19,451 nucleotides of DNA from an uncultured Porphyromonadaceae bacterium (GCA_947178245.1 CAMWXO010000016.1:1-19451), one strand, 5' to 3'; shown: positions 1 to 9,100, numbered from the stretch's first letter. Numbers and translations: made by a program. Notes: generated by a model from the letters alone, not told the origin.

Positions 1-613
1 CGCGTCCGATGCTTCGGTTGGCCATCTTTCCGTAGGGATATATGCGGCGCGAGTGTTCCTCTTTATAAAGCGGGCATCTGAAGCCGGCACCCTTGAAGTC
101 GCGTATGAACACGAGTTTGCGCGCCGAGTCGAATTCCTCGAGCGGGCGGTTGCGGGCTATCGTGAGGGAGCGGGTGCGCTTGTCGGGCTCCTTTTCGAGT
201 TCACGGCGCAGCCGCACGCGCCATGACTTGGCCTTTCTCGTGGCTGCGTCAGCCTTCTGCGGGTCGAAGCGAGGATAGAGTATGTCGAGCGTGTCGGCAA
301 GGGAATCGAGTTTGGCCTCGAGTTTGGCCGGCGCCATTTTCTGAATCTTGTTATGGCGCATGTCGATCTTTATGTCGCAGACCTTTACGTTGCAGGCGAG
401 GATATTGCCGTTTGAGGCCAGGATGCTTCCGCGCTCCGGAGCGATGGTGTCGATGCGCGAAAGCTGCTTGCGGGCCCGTTCGTTCCAGGCGTCGGCTTCG
501 ATCACCGTGGTGCGGAACATCACGAACACTATGGCCCCCGCCATCAGGAAGAAGAGGGCGACTATCATCCCGTAGCGGTTGAAGACAGTAGATTTATTTC
601 CTTTCTTTGCCAT
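1..613 (-). CDS. ftsI: Peptidoglycan D,D-transpeptidase FtsI/PBP, N-terminal part (3' end outside window)
   Basis: This is the first 204 codons of a high-molecular-weight class B penicillin-binding protein. The family cross-links septal peptidoglycan from the periplasmic side of the inner membrane. The sequence shows a short basic cytoplasmic tail (MAKKGNKST), one membrane segment at about residues 15-33, and then the PBP dimerisation-domain entry motif PERGSILASNGNILA at residues 59-73. A second family motif, RRIYPYGKMANRSIGR, is at 189-204 and corresponds to the usual R-x-YP-x(3)-A-x-x-x-G block. The catalytic SxxK, SxN and KTG motifs lie beyond the left edge, so catalytic integrity cannot be judged. 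The ATG at 613 lies 12 bases after the FtsL-like stop codon, which suggests cotranscription. Following rsmH and ftsL is the standard dcw order, and this supports FtsI over an elongation-specific PBP2. Confidence 0.93.
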   Translation of the reverse strand, partial: MAKKGNKSTVFNRYGMIVALFFLMAGAIVFVMFRTTVIEADAWNERARKQLSRIDTIAPERGSILASNGNILACNVKVCDIKIDMRHNKIQKMAPAKLEAKLDSLADTLDILYPRFDPQKADAATRKAKSWRVRLRRELEKEPDKRTRSLTIARNRPLEEFDSARKLVFIRDFKGAGFRCPLYKEEHSRRIYPYGKMANRSIGR

Positions 614-625
614 TTCGTGCGTGGT

Positions 626-1033
626 TTATTTGCCGGAGACAGCGTCGGCGTCGTATTCAATGGCCACCGGTGGTTCTTCCTGATATTTGAGTCCGAGATG
701 CTTTTCGGCTGTGAGCCGTGTGAGTTCCGTCTCGCGGATGAGGGTCATGTAGCGAGCTTTCTCCTGCAGCTTGTAGCTTTCGGCCCGCTGCAGTTCGCGT
801 GTGAGCTGCTTTATCTCCGACATTCTCGTCTTGGTCTGGTAGCGCAGGCCCATGACCGATATGAGCCCGGCTATGAAGAGAATTATGGGCCAGGCGTTGT
901 GTCTGAAAAAGTCGATCGATACGGTGCGTCCGTATTTTAGGTTTTCGGTGTTCTGCTTTATAGAAGTCTTCACGGCTGAGGTGAATCCCTTCTTCTCGGC
1001 AGGCTTCCTTTTCCCCTGTCTTGTATTTGCCAT
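626..1033 (-). CDS. ftsL: FtsL-like cell division protein
   Basis: This is a 135-residue bitopic membrane protein. It has a basic cytoplasmic tail of about 45 residues (motifs KRKPAEKKG and FFRHNAWP), one membrane helix at about 48-65, and then a periplasmic helix at about 66-110. That helix is rich in E, Q, R and L with heptad-like spacing (RMSEIKQLTRELQRAE), as expected for the FtsL/FtsB coiled coil. A short acidic tail ends the protein. FtsL is part of the FtsQLB complex that activates FtsWI at the septum. FtsL proteins are poorly conserved in sequence, so the call rests on size, topology and position between rsmH and ftsI, as in Bacteroidetes dcw clusters. The long basic N-terminus is typical of the Bacteroidetes form. 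The ATG at 1033 follows a TAA at 1038-1036 by two bases. Confidence 0.85.
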   Translation of the reverse strand: MANTRQGKRKPAEKKGFTSAVKTSIKQNTENLKYGRTVSIDFFRHNAWPIILFIAGLISVMGLRYQTKTRMSEIKQLTRELQRAESYKLQEKARYMTLIRETELTRLTAEKHLGLKYQEEPPVAIEYDADAVSGK

Positions 1034-1035
1034 CC

Positions 1036-1119
1036 TTATTTATTCAGTATTGTCTGTTGATTTGTCGTTGAATAGTAATAATTGATTTTCAAATTCATTG
1101 TCGCGGAGATCCGCATCAT
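1036..1119 (-). CDS. Possible 27-codon small ORF between rsmH and ftsL
   Basis: An ATG at 1119-1117 overlaps the rsmH stop codon in the form ATGA. The frame stays open for 27 codons, reading MMRISATMNLKINYY then STTNQQTILNK. It ends in TAA two bases before the ftsL ATG, so it fills the gap between the two genes exactly. Both junctions have the geometry seen in translationally coupled genes. Against coding: the peptide is rich in N, T, Y and Q, and its DNA is far more AT-rich than the flanking genes. It resembles no family I know. It could instead be a leader that hands ribosomes from rsmH to ftsL. Conservation in relatives would decide. Confidence 0.22.
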   Translation of the reverse strand: MMRISATMNLKINYYYSTTNQQTILNK

Positions 1120-2048
1120 TGCCGTTTCGCTCCGTCTTCTCCTGTGAATGCGGCTGCGCGGAGCTTGGCGCTTCGGCTGCGCGGATTCCGCTCCACTTCC
1201 TCCGGGTCGGCCGTGATGGGGGAGCGGTTGATGAGCCTCCAGTCGCATATCACCTTTCCGAAGAAATCTTTCTCGATATTACCCTCGATATTACCCGAGC
1301 GGAAGAAATTCTTCACGAGCCTGTCTTCCACAGAGTGATAGGTCAGTATCACGGCGCGTCCCTCCTCTTTCAGCACGTCGGGCATAGCCGTCAGCAAGTC
1401 GGTGAGGGCCTCCATCTCGGAGTTCACGGCTATCCTGAGCGCCTGAAACACCTGGGCCATCTCCTTTTTCTCACTCTTCGGGTTGAGCGCCGGGCGCACG
1501 GCCTCGGCAAGCCTGAAAGTGGTGTCGATCGGACTCTTCTGCCCGGCTGCCATGATGGCTTTCGCGGCCTTTGCGGGGTCTTTGATGTCGGTATAGGTGC
1601 GTAAGAGCGAGAGCAGATCGCGGTCGGAGATGTCGGCGAGCAGGGCGGCGGCCGTGAGAGGGGAGCGGCGGTTCATCCTCATGTCGAGCGGAGCATCGGA
1701 GCGGAACGAGAAGCCGCGCTCCGGGTCGTCGAAGTGATGGAACGACACCCCGAGGTCGGCCAGAATGCCGTCTACGCGGTCGATGCCGTGATATCTGAGG
1801 AAGTTGCGTATGAAGCGGAAATTGCTCCTCACGAAAGTGAAGCGCGGGTCGGCCGGAGCGTTGGCAAGCGCATCGGCGTCCTGGTCAAATCCTAAAAGAC
1901 GCCCCTTTGGGCCGAGCATTCCGAGTATGGCGCGCGAGTGCCCTCCGCCGCCGAATGTGGCGTCGACATATATTCCGTCGGGCTTTATGTCGAGGCTCTC
2001 GAGGGTCTGGGGCAGCAAGGCCGGTATGTGATACACTTCTTCGCTCAT
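1116..2048 (-). CDS. rsmH: 16S rRNA (cytosine(1402)-N(4))-methyltransferase RsmH (MraW)
   Basis: RsmH is a SAM-dependent methyltransferase that modifies N4 of C1402 in the decoding centre of 16S rRNA. Its 310 residues match the family length. Family motifs appear in order: the SAM-binding glycine loop DATFGGGGHS (29-38), DLGVS (98-102) followed by HFDDPERGFSFR (105-116) and DAPLDMRM (118-125), FQALRIAVNSE (201-211), TYHSVEDR (236-243), and the C-terminal NPRSRSAKLRA (288-298). The ATG at 2048 puts the N-terminal YHIPALLPQ block where the family has its HxPVLL motif. The gene heads the dcw cluster here. The upstream neighbour is an unrelated symporter rather than mraZ, with a 170-base gap. A possible promoter lies in that gap. 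Confidence 0.97.
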   Translation of the reverse strand: MSEEVYHIPALLPQTLESLDIKPDGIYVDATFGGGGHSRAILGMLGPKGRLLGFDQDADALANAPADPRFTFVRSNFRFIRNFLRYHGIDRVDGILADLGVSFHHFDDPERGFSFRSDAPLDMRMNRRSPLTAAALLADISDRDLLSLLRTYTDIKDPAKAAKAIMAAGQKSPIDTTFRLAEAVRPALNPKSEKKEMAQVFQALRIAVNSEMEALTDLLTAMPDVLKEEGRAVILTYHSVEDRLVKNFFRSGNIEGNIEKDFFGKVICDWRLINRSPITADPEEVERNPRSRSAKLRAAAFTGEDGAKRQ

Positions 2049-2080
2049 CGTGGGGTGGAATTAATTCAGTCGTAAAATTA

Positions 2081-2110
2081 CAAAAAAGTTGTGAAATTTG
2101 CGAATGCAAA
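2081..2110 (-). promoter_or_regulatory. Weak candidate Bacteroidetes promoter for rsmH
   Basis: On the minus strand, TTTG at 2110-2107 is followed 18 bases later by CTTTTTTG at 2088-2081. The consensus is TTTG, about 19-21 bases, then TAnnTTTG. The TTTG halves match, but the TA of the -7 box does not. It lies about 33 bases upstream of the rsmH ATG in an AT-rich gap, where a dcw promoter would be expected. Confidence 0.3.
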
Positions 2111-2218
2111 CTCCAATAATTTGCGATTTTTAATAAAAAACTTATCTACACCCCTTTTCGTCAGGCGCCGGCATATCAGTGCGTCTTGCCTTTGACGTCT
2201 CTGATAAGTAATTGCCTA

Positions 2219-3391
2219 TCAGTTTATTTGAGTCTTTGGGCGGCCGAAAAATTTGTCGATTATGAGCGCGATGAAGCCGTCGCCGGTCACGTTGCAGGCC
2301 GTTCCGAAACTGTCCATGGCGATATAGAGGGCTATCATGAGAGCCTGATCCCCCTCCGAGAAGCCGAGCATTCCGGCGAGCACTCCGAGCGAGGCCATGA
2401 TGGCGCCTCCGGGCACTCCGGGAGCCGCCACTATCGAGATGCCGAGCATGGCGATGAAGCCGGCCATCATTCCGAGGTCATAGCCGTGTCCCTGCATGAT
2501 CATGATGGCGATGGCGCACGCCACTATCTTCATCACGCTTCCCGACATGTGGATCGTGGCGCAGAGTGGAATCACGAAGCCCGCCACGTCTTCAGATACC
2601 CCCATCTTGATAGCCTGGCGCAGGGTGACCGGGATGGTGGCGGCCGACGACTGGGTGCCGAGCGCCGTGAAATAGGCCGGCATCATGGTGAGCAGAAGCC
2701 TGAAGGGATTGCGCCTTACGAAAAGAGCCGCTATGCAGTATTGGAATATGAGAAGCCCTATGTGCATGGCGAAGATCACGCCGATGATTTTGGCGAAGGC
2801 CGAGAGCACCCCTATCACCTGGCCGGAGACCGTCATATTGAGGAATATGCCGAAAATATAGACAGGAAGCAGCGGGATGATGGCTTTCGCTATCGTCATC
2901 TCCACGATGCCGCGAAATTCATAGAAGCATTTCTTCAGCGTGTCGCCATTCATCCGCGATAGGCATATACCCGCCACGAAAGCGGTGACAAGCGCGGTCA
3001 TCACGCTCATCAGCGGAGGAATGTCGATGGTGAAGAAGGGTATCAGGTCGTTGCCCTCGTGCAGCCCTTTGAGCGAGCCGGGGTGTATGATGTGGGGAAA
3101 GACCGTGTCGCCTACGGCGTAGCTGAGAAATCCCGAGGCAAGTGTGGCCACGTATGCTATTAGGGCAGTCCACACCAGCATCTTCCCCGCGTCTTTGCCG
3201 AGGTCTGCTATAGCCGGAGCCACGAAGCCGAGGATGATGAGCGGGATTAGCCAGCCGAGAAACTGGCTGAAAATGGCGTTGAACGTGATGAAGGTTCTTC
3301 CGGCCCATTCAGGGAAGCAATATCCGGCTCCGATTCCGAGGGCCATGGCTATGAGTATCTTGACGAGAAGATTGACGCGGGGCAGTTTCAT
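2219..3391 (-). CDS. Dicarboxylate/amino acid:cation symporter (DAACS family, SLC1-like fold)
   Basis: This is a polytopic inner-membrane carrier of 390 residues, close to the usual family length of about 400-430. The family couples uptake of amino acids or dicarboxylates to a cation gradient. Signature elements are the HP1 loop GTQSSAATIPVT (245-256), the TM7 loop HMSGS (281-285, NMDGT in glutamate transporters), the HP2 tip VPGGA (326-330), and the TM8 motif D360-SFG-T364-ACN-VTGD371. G363 occupies the position of the arginine (R397 in GltPh) that holds the acidic side chain of the substrate. A neutral or small substrate is therefore more likely than glutamate or aspartate. The start is placed at the ATG at 3391. 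An upstream TTG at 3415 lies inside the -7 box and is rejected. The gene stands alone, with its own promoter and intergenic gaps on both sides. Confidence 0.93.
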   Translation of the reverse strand: MKLPRVNLLVKILIAMALGIGAGYCFPEWAGRTFITFNAIFSQFLGWLIPLIILGFVAPAIADLGKDAGKMLVWTALIAYVATLASGFLSYAVGDTVFPHIIHPGSLKGLHEGNDLIPFFTIDIPPLMSVMTALVTAFVAGICLSRMNGDTLKKCFYEFRGIVEMTIAKAIIPLLPVYIFGIFLNMTVSGQVIGVLSAFAKIIGVIFAMHIGLLIFQYCIAALFVRRNPFRLLLTMMPAYFTALGTQSSAATIPVTLRQAIKMGVSEDVAGFVIPLCATIHMSGSVMKIVACAIAIMIMQGHGYDLGMMAGFIAMLGISIVAAPGVPGGAIMASLGVLAGMLGFSEGDQALMIALYIAMDSFGTACNVTGDGFIALIIDKFFGRPKTQIN

Positions 3392-3412
3392 GTCTTGAAT
3401 AATATTATTTTG

Positions 3413-3444
3413 CAAAGTTAATAAACTTTATTCAATAATCGAAA
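3413..3444 (-). promoter_or_regulatory. Bacteroidetes-type promoter of the symporter gene
   Basis: The minus strand reads TAACTTTG at 3420-3413, a perfect match to the TAnnTTTG -7 consensus. A TTTC at 3444-3441 lies 20 bases upstream, in the position of the -33 TTTG. The -7 box ends 21 bases before the ATG at 3391, which leaves a very short leader and supports that start codon. Confidence 0.65.
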
Positions 3445-3479
3445 ATATATCACTCATATCCTCCTTCAAAGACAATAAG

Positions 3480-3509
3480 AAGGCCGGCCCTCGGGCGAGG
3501 GTCGGCCTT
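3480..3509 (-). terminator. Rho-independent-type terminator of the susC-susD-lipoprotein operon
   Basis: A 13-base-pair stem (3480-3492 with 3497-3509) has a 4-base loop and a single G-U-type mismatch. It starts 22 bases past the stop codon of the last gene in the operon. Read on the minus strand, it is followed by a T-rich tail (CTTATTGTCTTTG). Its position between a minus-strand operon and the next independent promoter fits termination. Confidence 0.8.
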
Positions 3510-3531
3510 GAATATGGCGGGAAGCCGGATA

Positions 3532-4377
3532 TTATTCGTAGGGTTCGAAATAACTGTATTCATAGCCGAAACTGCCGGCCGTGACGTAGCTCTGGATAAG
3601 GAAGAATGCGTTGCCGTCTTCGTAGAGGCCGCTTTCATAGCCGTAGTCGGTGACGAATGCGGCGTTGCCCTGCCAGTATCCCAGGTCTCTGACGTAGATA
3701 TTGCCCATGTCGCCGGCTACAAGGCCTGTATTTGTCGGGGCCACACGGAAATACTGGTATTTGCCACCGTCGTCTTTGCCGAATTTGTCGAGCAGATACA
3801 TCTTGAGCGATGAGCCCTCTCCGAAAGCGTTATTGATGCGATAGAGTGTATCGTCGGTGGTGCAAATCTCAAGCGATGCCTCATACGTTCTGTAGCCTGC
3901 GGCGAAGATGTTCTTGTTTGCGTAGATGAAAGTGCCCTCTTTCACCAATTCCCAGTCGAGACCCAGGAAAGTGACGCGGTTGCCGAGAATCTTGCCGTTG
4001 GCCACGGCTGCGATGGTGTAGTCACCGTGAATGTCTTCCAGAGTCAGGTCAGCGAATGAATCGGCTCCGAGTCCTTCCACGGTTTTTCCGTCGGCCTCCA
4101 CCTTCGAGAGGAGTGCGCTCTCGCCTCCGTTGTTCAGCAGAGCCGTGATATCGGAAGTGGGAGCCAGCAGATACTTCACGGATGTGGCCTTGTTGTTGGT
4201 CACGAACCTAACCACTACGTCGTTGTCGGGGTTATTGTTAGGGTCGGTGGGCGCGTATGTGTAGAGCGTCACGGCCGCATCCGGGTCGTTGCCCGGCATC
4301 GAGCCCTCGTCTGCGCTGCATGCCCAGAGAAGGGGCATGGCAGCGAGAATCGTCATATATTTTTTGATGGAGTTCAT
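3532..4377 (-). CDS. Putative surface-exposed lipoprotein of the SusCD operon (SusE-position)
   Basis: This is a 281-residue lipoprotein. A short basic start (MNSIKK) leads to a hydrophobic stretch and the lipobox LWAC, with Cys20 as the lipidated residue. The next residues (SADEGS) are acidic, resembling the surface-export signal described for Bacteroidetes lipoproteins. Residues of about 35-130 alternate like a beta-sandwich or FnIII-type domain. The second half, from about 135, has the pattern W-x-x-V-x-x-GTFIY ... YEASLEI ... TLYRINN. I associate this pattern with many secreted Bacteroidetes lipoproteins of unknown fold name. It starts 15 bases after susD and ends the operon, so it probably helps bind the nutrient at the cell surface. 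No catalytic motif is visible. The ligand is unknown. Confidence 0.75.
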   Translation of the reverse strand: MNSIKKYMTILAAMPLLWACSADEGSMPGNDPDAAVTLYTYAPTDPNNNPDNDVVVRFVTNNKATSVKYLLAPTSDITALLNNGGESALLSKVEADGKTVEGLGADSFADLTLEDIHGDYTIAAVANGKILGNRVTFLGLDWELVKEGTFIYANKNIFAAGYRTYEASLEICTTDDTLYRINNAFGEGSSLKMYLLDKFGKDDGGKYQYFRVAPTNTGLVAGDMGNIYVRDLGYWQGNAAFVTDYGYESGLYEDGNAFFLIQSYVTAGSFGYEYSYFEPYE

Positions 4378-4392
4378 TTGTCTGTGTGCGGT

Positions 4393-6096
4393 TTAGAATG
4401 AATAGAGCGGTGAGTCAGCGGTGGGCGCTACCGGCGCCGGGTTAGGCTCGGTGATTCCCTTGTTGAAGTTGGTCTCTGTCTGAATGATACAGAAGTTCAT
4501 CCAGTTGGGCACTCCGTCCACATTCCAGCGGTAGCCCTCGATATGGTTGGTGCCGGCATAGCTTCTGATGATGCCCTTCTCGAGGCGCTTGATGTCGAAC
4601 ATGGCGAGGCCCTCGGCCCAGAACTCTATGCGGCGCTGCCACCAGATCTCATTCTGGAAAGCGGATGTCTTGCTGTTGTAGTATGCTTCGTTGTGCGTGC
4701 CGTAGACGTATTCCGGGTCGCGTGTCTTGGCAAACTGCTCGAGCAGAGCCTTTCCTTCGCCCTCATTGAGCATTCCGGCGGCTTCGGCTTCGATAAGCTT
4801 CATTTCCTCCACGCGCATCACGGGGATATCCACACACCAGCCTACATACTGCGGGTCGGAGTGGTTGCCGCCTTTAGAGCGGAACTTCAGCGAGAGGCCA
4901 CCGAATTGCTCGTTGGCCAGACCGGTGCCGTAGACATATTCCGGCACGTCGGTGTAGTCTTCGAGGGCTTCGAGGATCTCGTCGGGGTCATCCATCTCGT
5001 CGAGCGAGAAGTCGATGAAGCACTTCTTGCGGCAGTCGGTTGCCGGCACGGTCTCATAGAGGTGGCGGTCGATGATCTGGCATGCGCCGTAGGCGTTGTA
5101 ATATCCAAGTCCGGTGTCGTCAGAGGGGAACTCGCAGATCATCCATGTGCCCCAGCTGTTGTCGCCGTCGTTTACGGTCTGGCAGGGATCGGTCGGTTTT
5201 GTCTGGAGAGCGAGCATCCAGCTGTTGCCGAAATCGGCATTGTTGAAGCCGTTGTTGCGGTCGGTGTATTGCTCTGCGGTGAGCACTGTGTAGCCTTCCA
5301 TTGCCTTGCGGGCGTATGTCACGGCATTTTCCCATTCGCCCATCACGAGATATGCCCTTGCCTTGAGGCCGTAGGCCACCGAGAGGTCGGGAGTATATTT
5401 GTCGGGGCGATTGTAGTCGGCAAGATATTTCTCAGCCTGATCGAGGTTTTCGATAATGAAGGCATACATCTTCTCGTTGGTAGCGCAGGGATTGTCGGAA
5501 GACTGCTCCATATCGGTCTTCTCGGTGATGATGGGCACCGTGGGGGCGTTCTTGTCCGTGCGGTAAGTGCGCGGAGCGAATGTCTGGGCGAGTTCCAGAT
5601 AGTAGAGCGCACGATAAGCGTAGGCGATGCCGACGCCGCTCATGTTTTCTTCGGAGGGATTCTCGCCGGCCAGGCCTATCACCTGGTTGCAGGCCTTGAT
5701 CTGCGAATAGTAGAAAGTCCAGGGATACTGGCAGTTGAGATATGTGGGGCCGAGTGTGTAGTGAGCCTCATACCATGATGCGAACCAGTTGGTGTCGCCT
5801 CCCCAGGGCACGATGTCCTGACCCGTCACGTCGCGGCGCAGCATCATCGATGCGTAGCCGAAGTCGTTGGCATAGTGGTCTGTGGCTCCGAAAAAGAACT
5901 GGCCGTTGTTGTTGTCGGTGATGCCTGACACGAAATTATCGAACGCTCCGGGAGCCTCGGAAGCCTGGTCGCTTGTCACGAAGCCGTTCTGCTGCGCCGT
6001 GAATTCCTGTATGCAGGAGGTTGGCATCAATGCCATTGCTGTCCCGGCGATATATAATGTGAGTTTCTTCATTGCTTGTCTTCTTTTGATGTTCAT
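4393..6096 (-). CDS. SusD/RagB family nutrient-binding outer membrane lipoprotein
   Basis: SusD-like lipoproteins sit on the cell surface as a lid over the SusC channel and capture the nutrient. The 567 residues are within the usual range. A signal segment ends at the cysteine of MPTSC (Cys28 from the first ATG). The helical TPR-like scaffold is recognisable from YAYRALYYLELAQTF, VAYGLKARAYLVMGEW and the C-terminal block QRRIEFWAEGLAMFDIKR, which is close to the family's RRxELxxEGxRxxDLxR motif. The first ATG (6096) lies 13 bases after the susC stop. A second in-frame ATG at 6072 would give a cleaner 20-residue signal peptide (MKKLTLYIAGTA...) and may be the true start. The protein is encoded together with its SusC partner and an accessory lipoprotein. 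The substrate cannot be read from the sequence. Confidence 0.95.
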   Translation of the reverse strand: MNIKRRQAMKKLTLYIAGTAMALMPTSCIQEFTAQQNGFVTSDQASEAPGAFDNFVSGITDNNNGQFFFGATDHYANDFGYASMMLRRDVTGQDIVPWGGDTNWFASWYEAHYTLGPTYLNCQYPWTFYYSQIKACNQVIGLAGENPSEENMSGVGIAYAYRALYYLELAQTFAPRTYRTDKNAPTVPIITEKTDMEQSSDNPCATNEKMYAFIIENLDQAEKYLADYNRPDKYTPDLSVAYGLKARAYLVMGEWENAVTYARKAMEGYTVLTAEQYTDRNNGFNNADFGNSWMLALQTKPTDPCQTVNDGDNSWGTWMICEFPSDDTGLGYYNAYGACQIIDRHLYETVPATDCRKKCFIDFSLDEMDDPDEILEALEDYTDVPEYVYGTGLANEQFGGLSLKFRSKGGNHSDPQYVGWCVDIPVMRVEEMKLIEAEAAGMLNEGEGKALLEQFAKTRDPEYVYGTHNEAYYNSKTSAFQNEIWWQRRIEFWAEGLAMFDIKRLEKGIIRSYAGTNHIEGYRWNVDGVPNWMNFCIIQTETNFNKGITEPNPAPVAPTADSPLYSF

Positions 6097-6109
6097 ATCA
6101 TCATTTTCA

Positions 6110-9100
6110 TTAGAAAGTGATCTCTACGCCACCCGAAACGTTTCTCATCGGGGAATATGCGCCGAGCGATGTGTTGCCGTCGAATGAATAGCGCGGATCC
6201 AGACCCTTGCGGGCCGACCAGAAGCAGAGATTCTCACCCGAGCAGTAGAAGCGCAGTTTCTCTATTTCCTTGCAGAACTTGGGCACAGTGAAGCCGACTA
6301 CGAACGACGAGAAATTGAAATATCCGGCATTGGTCAGGAATCGGTCGCTGCGCACGTAGCCCTGGCTGTCGCCGAGCATCCAGCGGGGCAGGTTGGAGGC
6401 TGTGTTGTTGGGGCTCCATTCCTTGATGTAATCCTTGTGAATGTTGGTTACGGCTGAGGTCTGGGAGAGGTTCTCTTCCGGGGCCATGAGGCTCGCGTAG
6501 CGCAGATCCATCACCTTGCCGCCGATCTGATAGTCGAAATTGAGCGTGAAGTCAAACCATTTCAGGCGGGCCGAGGTGCTGAGGCCGCCGTAGACCTTCG
6601 GAAGTATCGAACCGCATGCGTAGCGCGATGCCTGGGTGGTCTGGGTGGTGACGTAGTCTTTCGATTTCACGGAGCCGGGCTTGGCGGTGTTCATGGCGTC
6701 TGTCGAGGGATCGATGAGTGAGGGGTCGTAGTAATAGAGTGCCTCGCCCTGATCGTTGACGCCCGCATAGGCGTATGTCATGTAGTTATACATCTGGCCG
6801 CCTTCCTCAAACCAGTGGTAGTCTTCGTAGAAGCCGCCGTAGTTGCGTGTCTTGGTCTCGGGCAGCTTGAGGATCTTGGTCGTGTTGGTGGTGAGGTTGG
6901 CTGTGACTGACCATTCGAAGTCTTTCGTCTGCACGGGGATGCCGGTGAGCGAGACTTCCACGCCGCGGTTGCGGATGGTGCCCAGGTTGCCGTAGTAGCC
7001 GCGTGAGCCCATCGACTCGGGGATGGAGATCCAGAAGAGCAGGTCGCTCGTGTTCTTGTTGTAGAAGTCGATGGTTCCGAAAAGGCGGTTTTTGAAGAGT
7101 CCGAATTCGATGCCGGCATTGAGGTTGGTCGAGGTCTCCCAGGTGATGTCAGGGTTTCCGAGCTGGCGGAATACCGGAGATACCGTAGTCGCGGTGCTTG
7201 GCACGAGGGTATAGTTGTCAGTCCAGTAGTAGCTGCTGTCGAGATTGTCGTTACCCTGCTGTCCGATGCTGAATTTCACTTTCAGGTAGTCGAGCCAGTC
7301 TTTGGTGTTGTCCATGAAGTTTTCTTTCGACATCATCCAGGCAGCGCCCACGCTCCAAAAGTTACCCCAGCGGTGGCCTTTGGCGAAGCGTGAGGAGGCG
7401 TCGCGGCGGTAAGAAGCCGAAGCGTAGTATTTCTCGCGGAAGTTGTATTGAGCGCTTCCAAACCATCCTTCCACATTGTAGCGTCCCTTGTAAGAGGTGT
7501 TCGAGGGGAAGTTGTGGTTGGCGAAGGCGAAGAGTTCGAGAATGTCGGTCGAGAATCCGCCTTCGGCATAGCCCTGAAGCACATTGCTGTCCACGCGGTA
7601 GTATTCATGACCGGCCAGCACGTTGAGGTAGTGGTCGCCGAAATACTTGTAGAAGGTCAGCGTCTGCGAGTTGTTGGTGCGCACCGAGCTGGTGTCTCTC
7701 TTGGTGAGCTTGCCGTTTGCCGATGTGTTGAGGGTATTGTAGATGCTGCCGTAGTAAGTGTACTGGTTCACTCCCCAGTTCACGTTGCTGAGCACGTCGA
7801 GTTTCAGATAGTCGGTGAAGTCGATGGTGGCGTTGAAAGTTGCGTTGATGGCATTTCGTGTGGTCTCCGCCTTGTCGAGCGCCTGTGCTCCGACGGCGTT
7901 GCCCGGAGAGGCGAAGGGGCGTGAGCCGTTGATGTAGGTGCTCACACCGAAGTCATACATCGGATTACCATTCTTGTCGGTCATGATATAAGGCGTGCCG
8001 GGCTTGCCGTCTACGTCATCGTAGGTGCGCACATACATCGGGAAGATCGGTGCGGCCATCGAGGTGAAGTAGAGCACGTTGCCTGCGCCCAGGCTCTCGT
8101 CGTCGATGTCGGAGTTGCCTTTGGTGTTGGAGTGTGTGTAAGCCACGCGTGCACCCACCTTGAGCCATTTCTTGGCCTGATACTCGGCGCGTACCTGAGC
8201 CGTGAGGCGGTCGTAGTTCGAGGGCTTGAGGATACCTTCCTCGCCCAGATAGCTCATGCTTGCGTAGAAGCTGGAGCGGTCTGTGCCGCCGTTGATGCTG
8301 AAGTTGTATTCCTGGCGGAAGCCGTTCTGATAGGCTATGTCGGTGAAGTTGTCGGGAATCAGGTAGCGGTTTTCGCCGTTGAGCTGATAGTAGCGGCCCA
8401 GGGTGGCGTTCGGATTCAGCTTGCCGTTCGTGCCGATGAGGTTCTCGCCTTCAGGCACTGTGAAGGCGTTATACTTCAGCATGCTGAGCAGCTTGGAGTT
8501 TGAGGCGGCGTGGGCGGCCTCGGGAGTCATGCCCTGGCGGTAGAAGTTATAGTTGTAGATCTGCGAGTAGTATGCCTCGTAGTATTCGCCCGGATCGGTG
8601 ATGACGTCGTAGTCCTGCACGGCGCGGCTGTTTGAGCCCCACTTGGCGTTGACCTTGATCTGAGCCTCGCGGTTGGAGCCCTTCTTGGTGGTGATGATGA
8701 TCACGCCCGAAGCGCCTCGTGCGCCGTAGAGGGCGGCCGAAGCGGCATCCTTGAGCACTGAGATTGAGGCGATGTCGTCTTGAGAAATATTGCTGAGGCT
8801 CTCAGAGTAGGGAGCGCCGTCTACGATCACCAGCGGGTTGGTGTCGGCATATACTGAAGATATACCTCGGATGGTGATTGCACCGGCGTCAGAGCCGGGA
8901 GCGCCTGTGGTGGAGCGCATCTGCAGGCCGGGCACGCTGCCCACGAGGGCGTTGGCCACATTGGCTGTGGTGCGGGCCTTGAGGTCGTCGGCGTTCACTA
9001 CGGATGCAGAGCCGGTGAAAGCCTCTTTTGTAGTGGTGCCGAATGCCACCACCACCACGTCGTTGAGTGCGGTGGAGGTAGTGTTCAGTTTCACCACCAT

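Noticed and set aside
1272..1295. Exact 12-bp tandem duplication in rsmH (encodes NIEGNIE)
   Set aside because: The family has a G-N-x-E-G-x-x-E-K-like segment here, so the protein repeat can be ancestral and the DNA match coincidental. Reading frame and length are normal.
2130..2206. Possible terminator after the symporter gene
   Set aside because: The TATCAG...CTGATA pairing (2174-2206) is broken by mismatches. The only T run (near 2130-2137 on the minus strand) is not preceded by a stable stem.
3389..3415. Longer symporter start at a TTG (3415)
   Set aside because: The TTG is part of the TAACTTTG -7 promoter box, and the extra eight residues do not belong to the family's N-terminus. The ATG at 3391 is used.
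4543..5778. 411-codon plus-strand ORF opposite susD
   Set aside because: It is the antisense shadow of a clear SusD gene in a GC-rich coding region. The translation shows no family motif.
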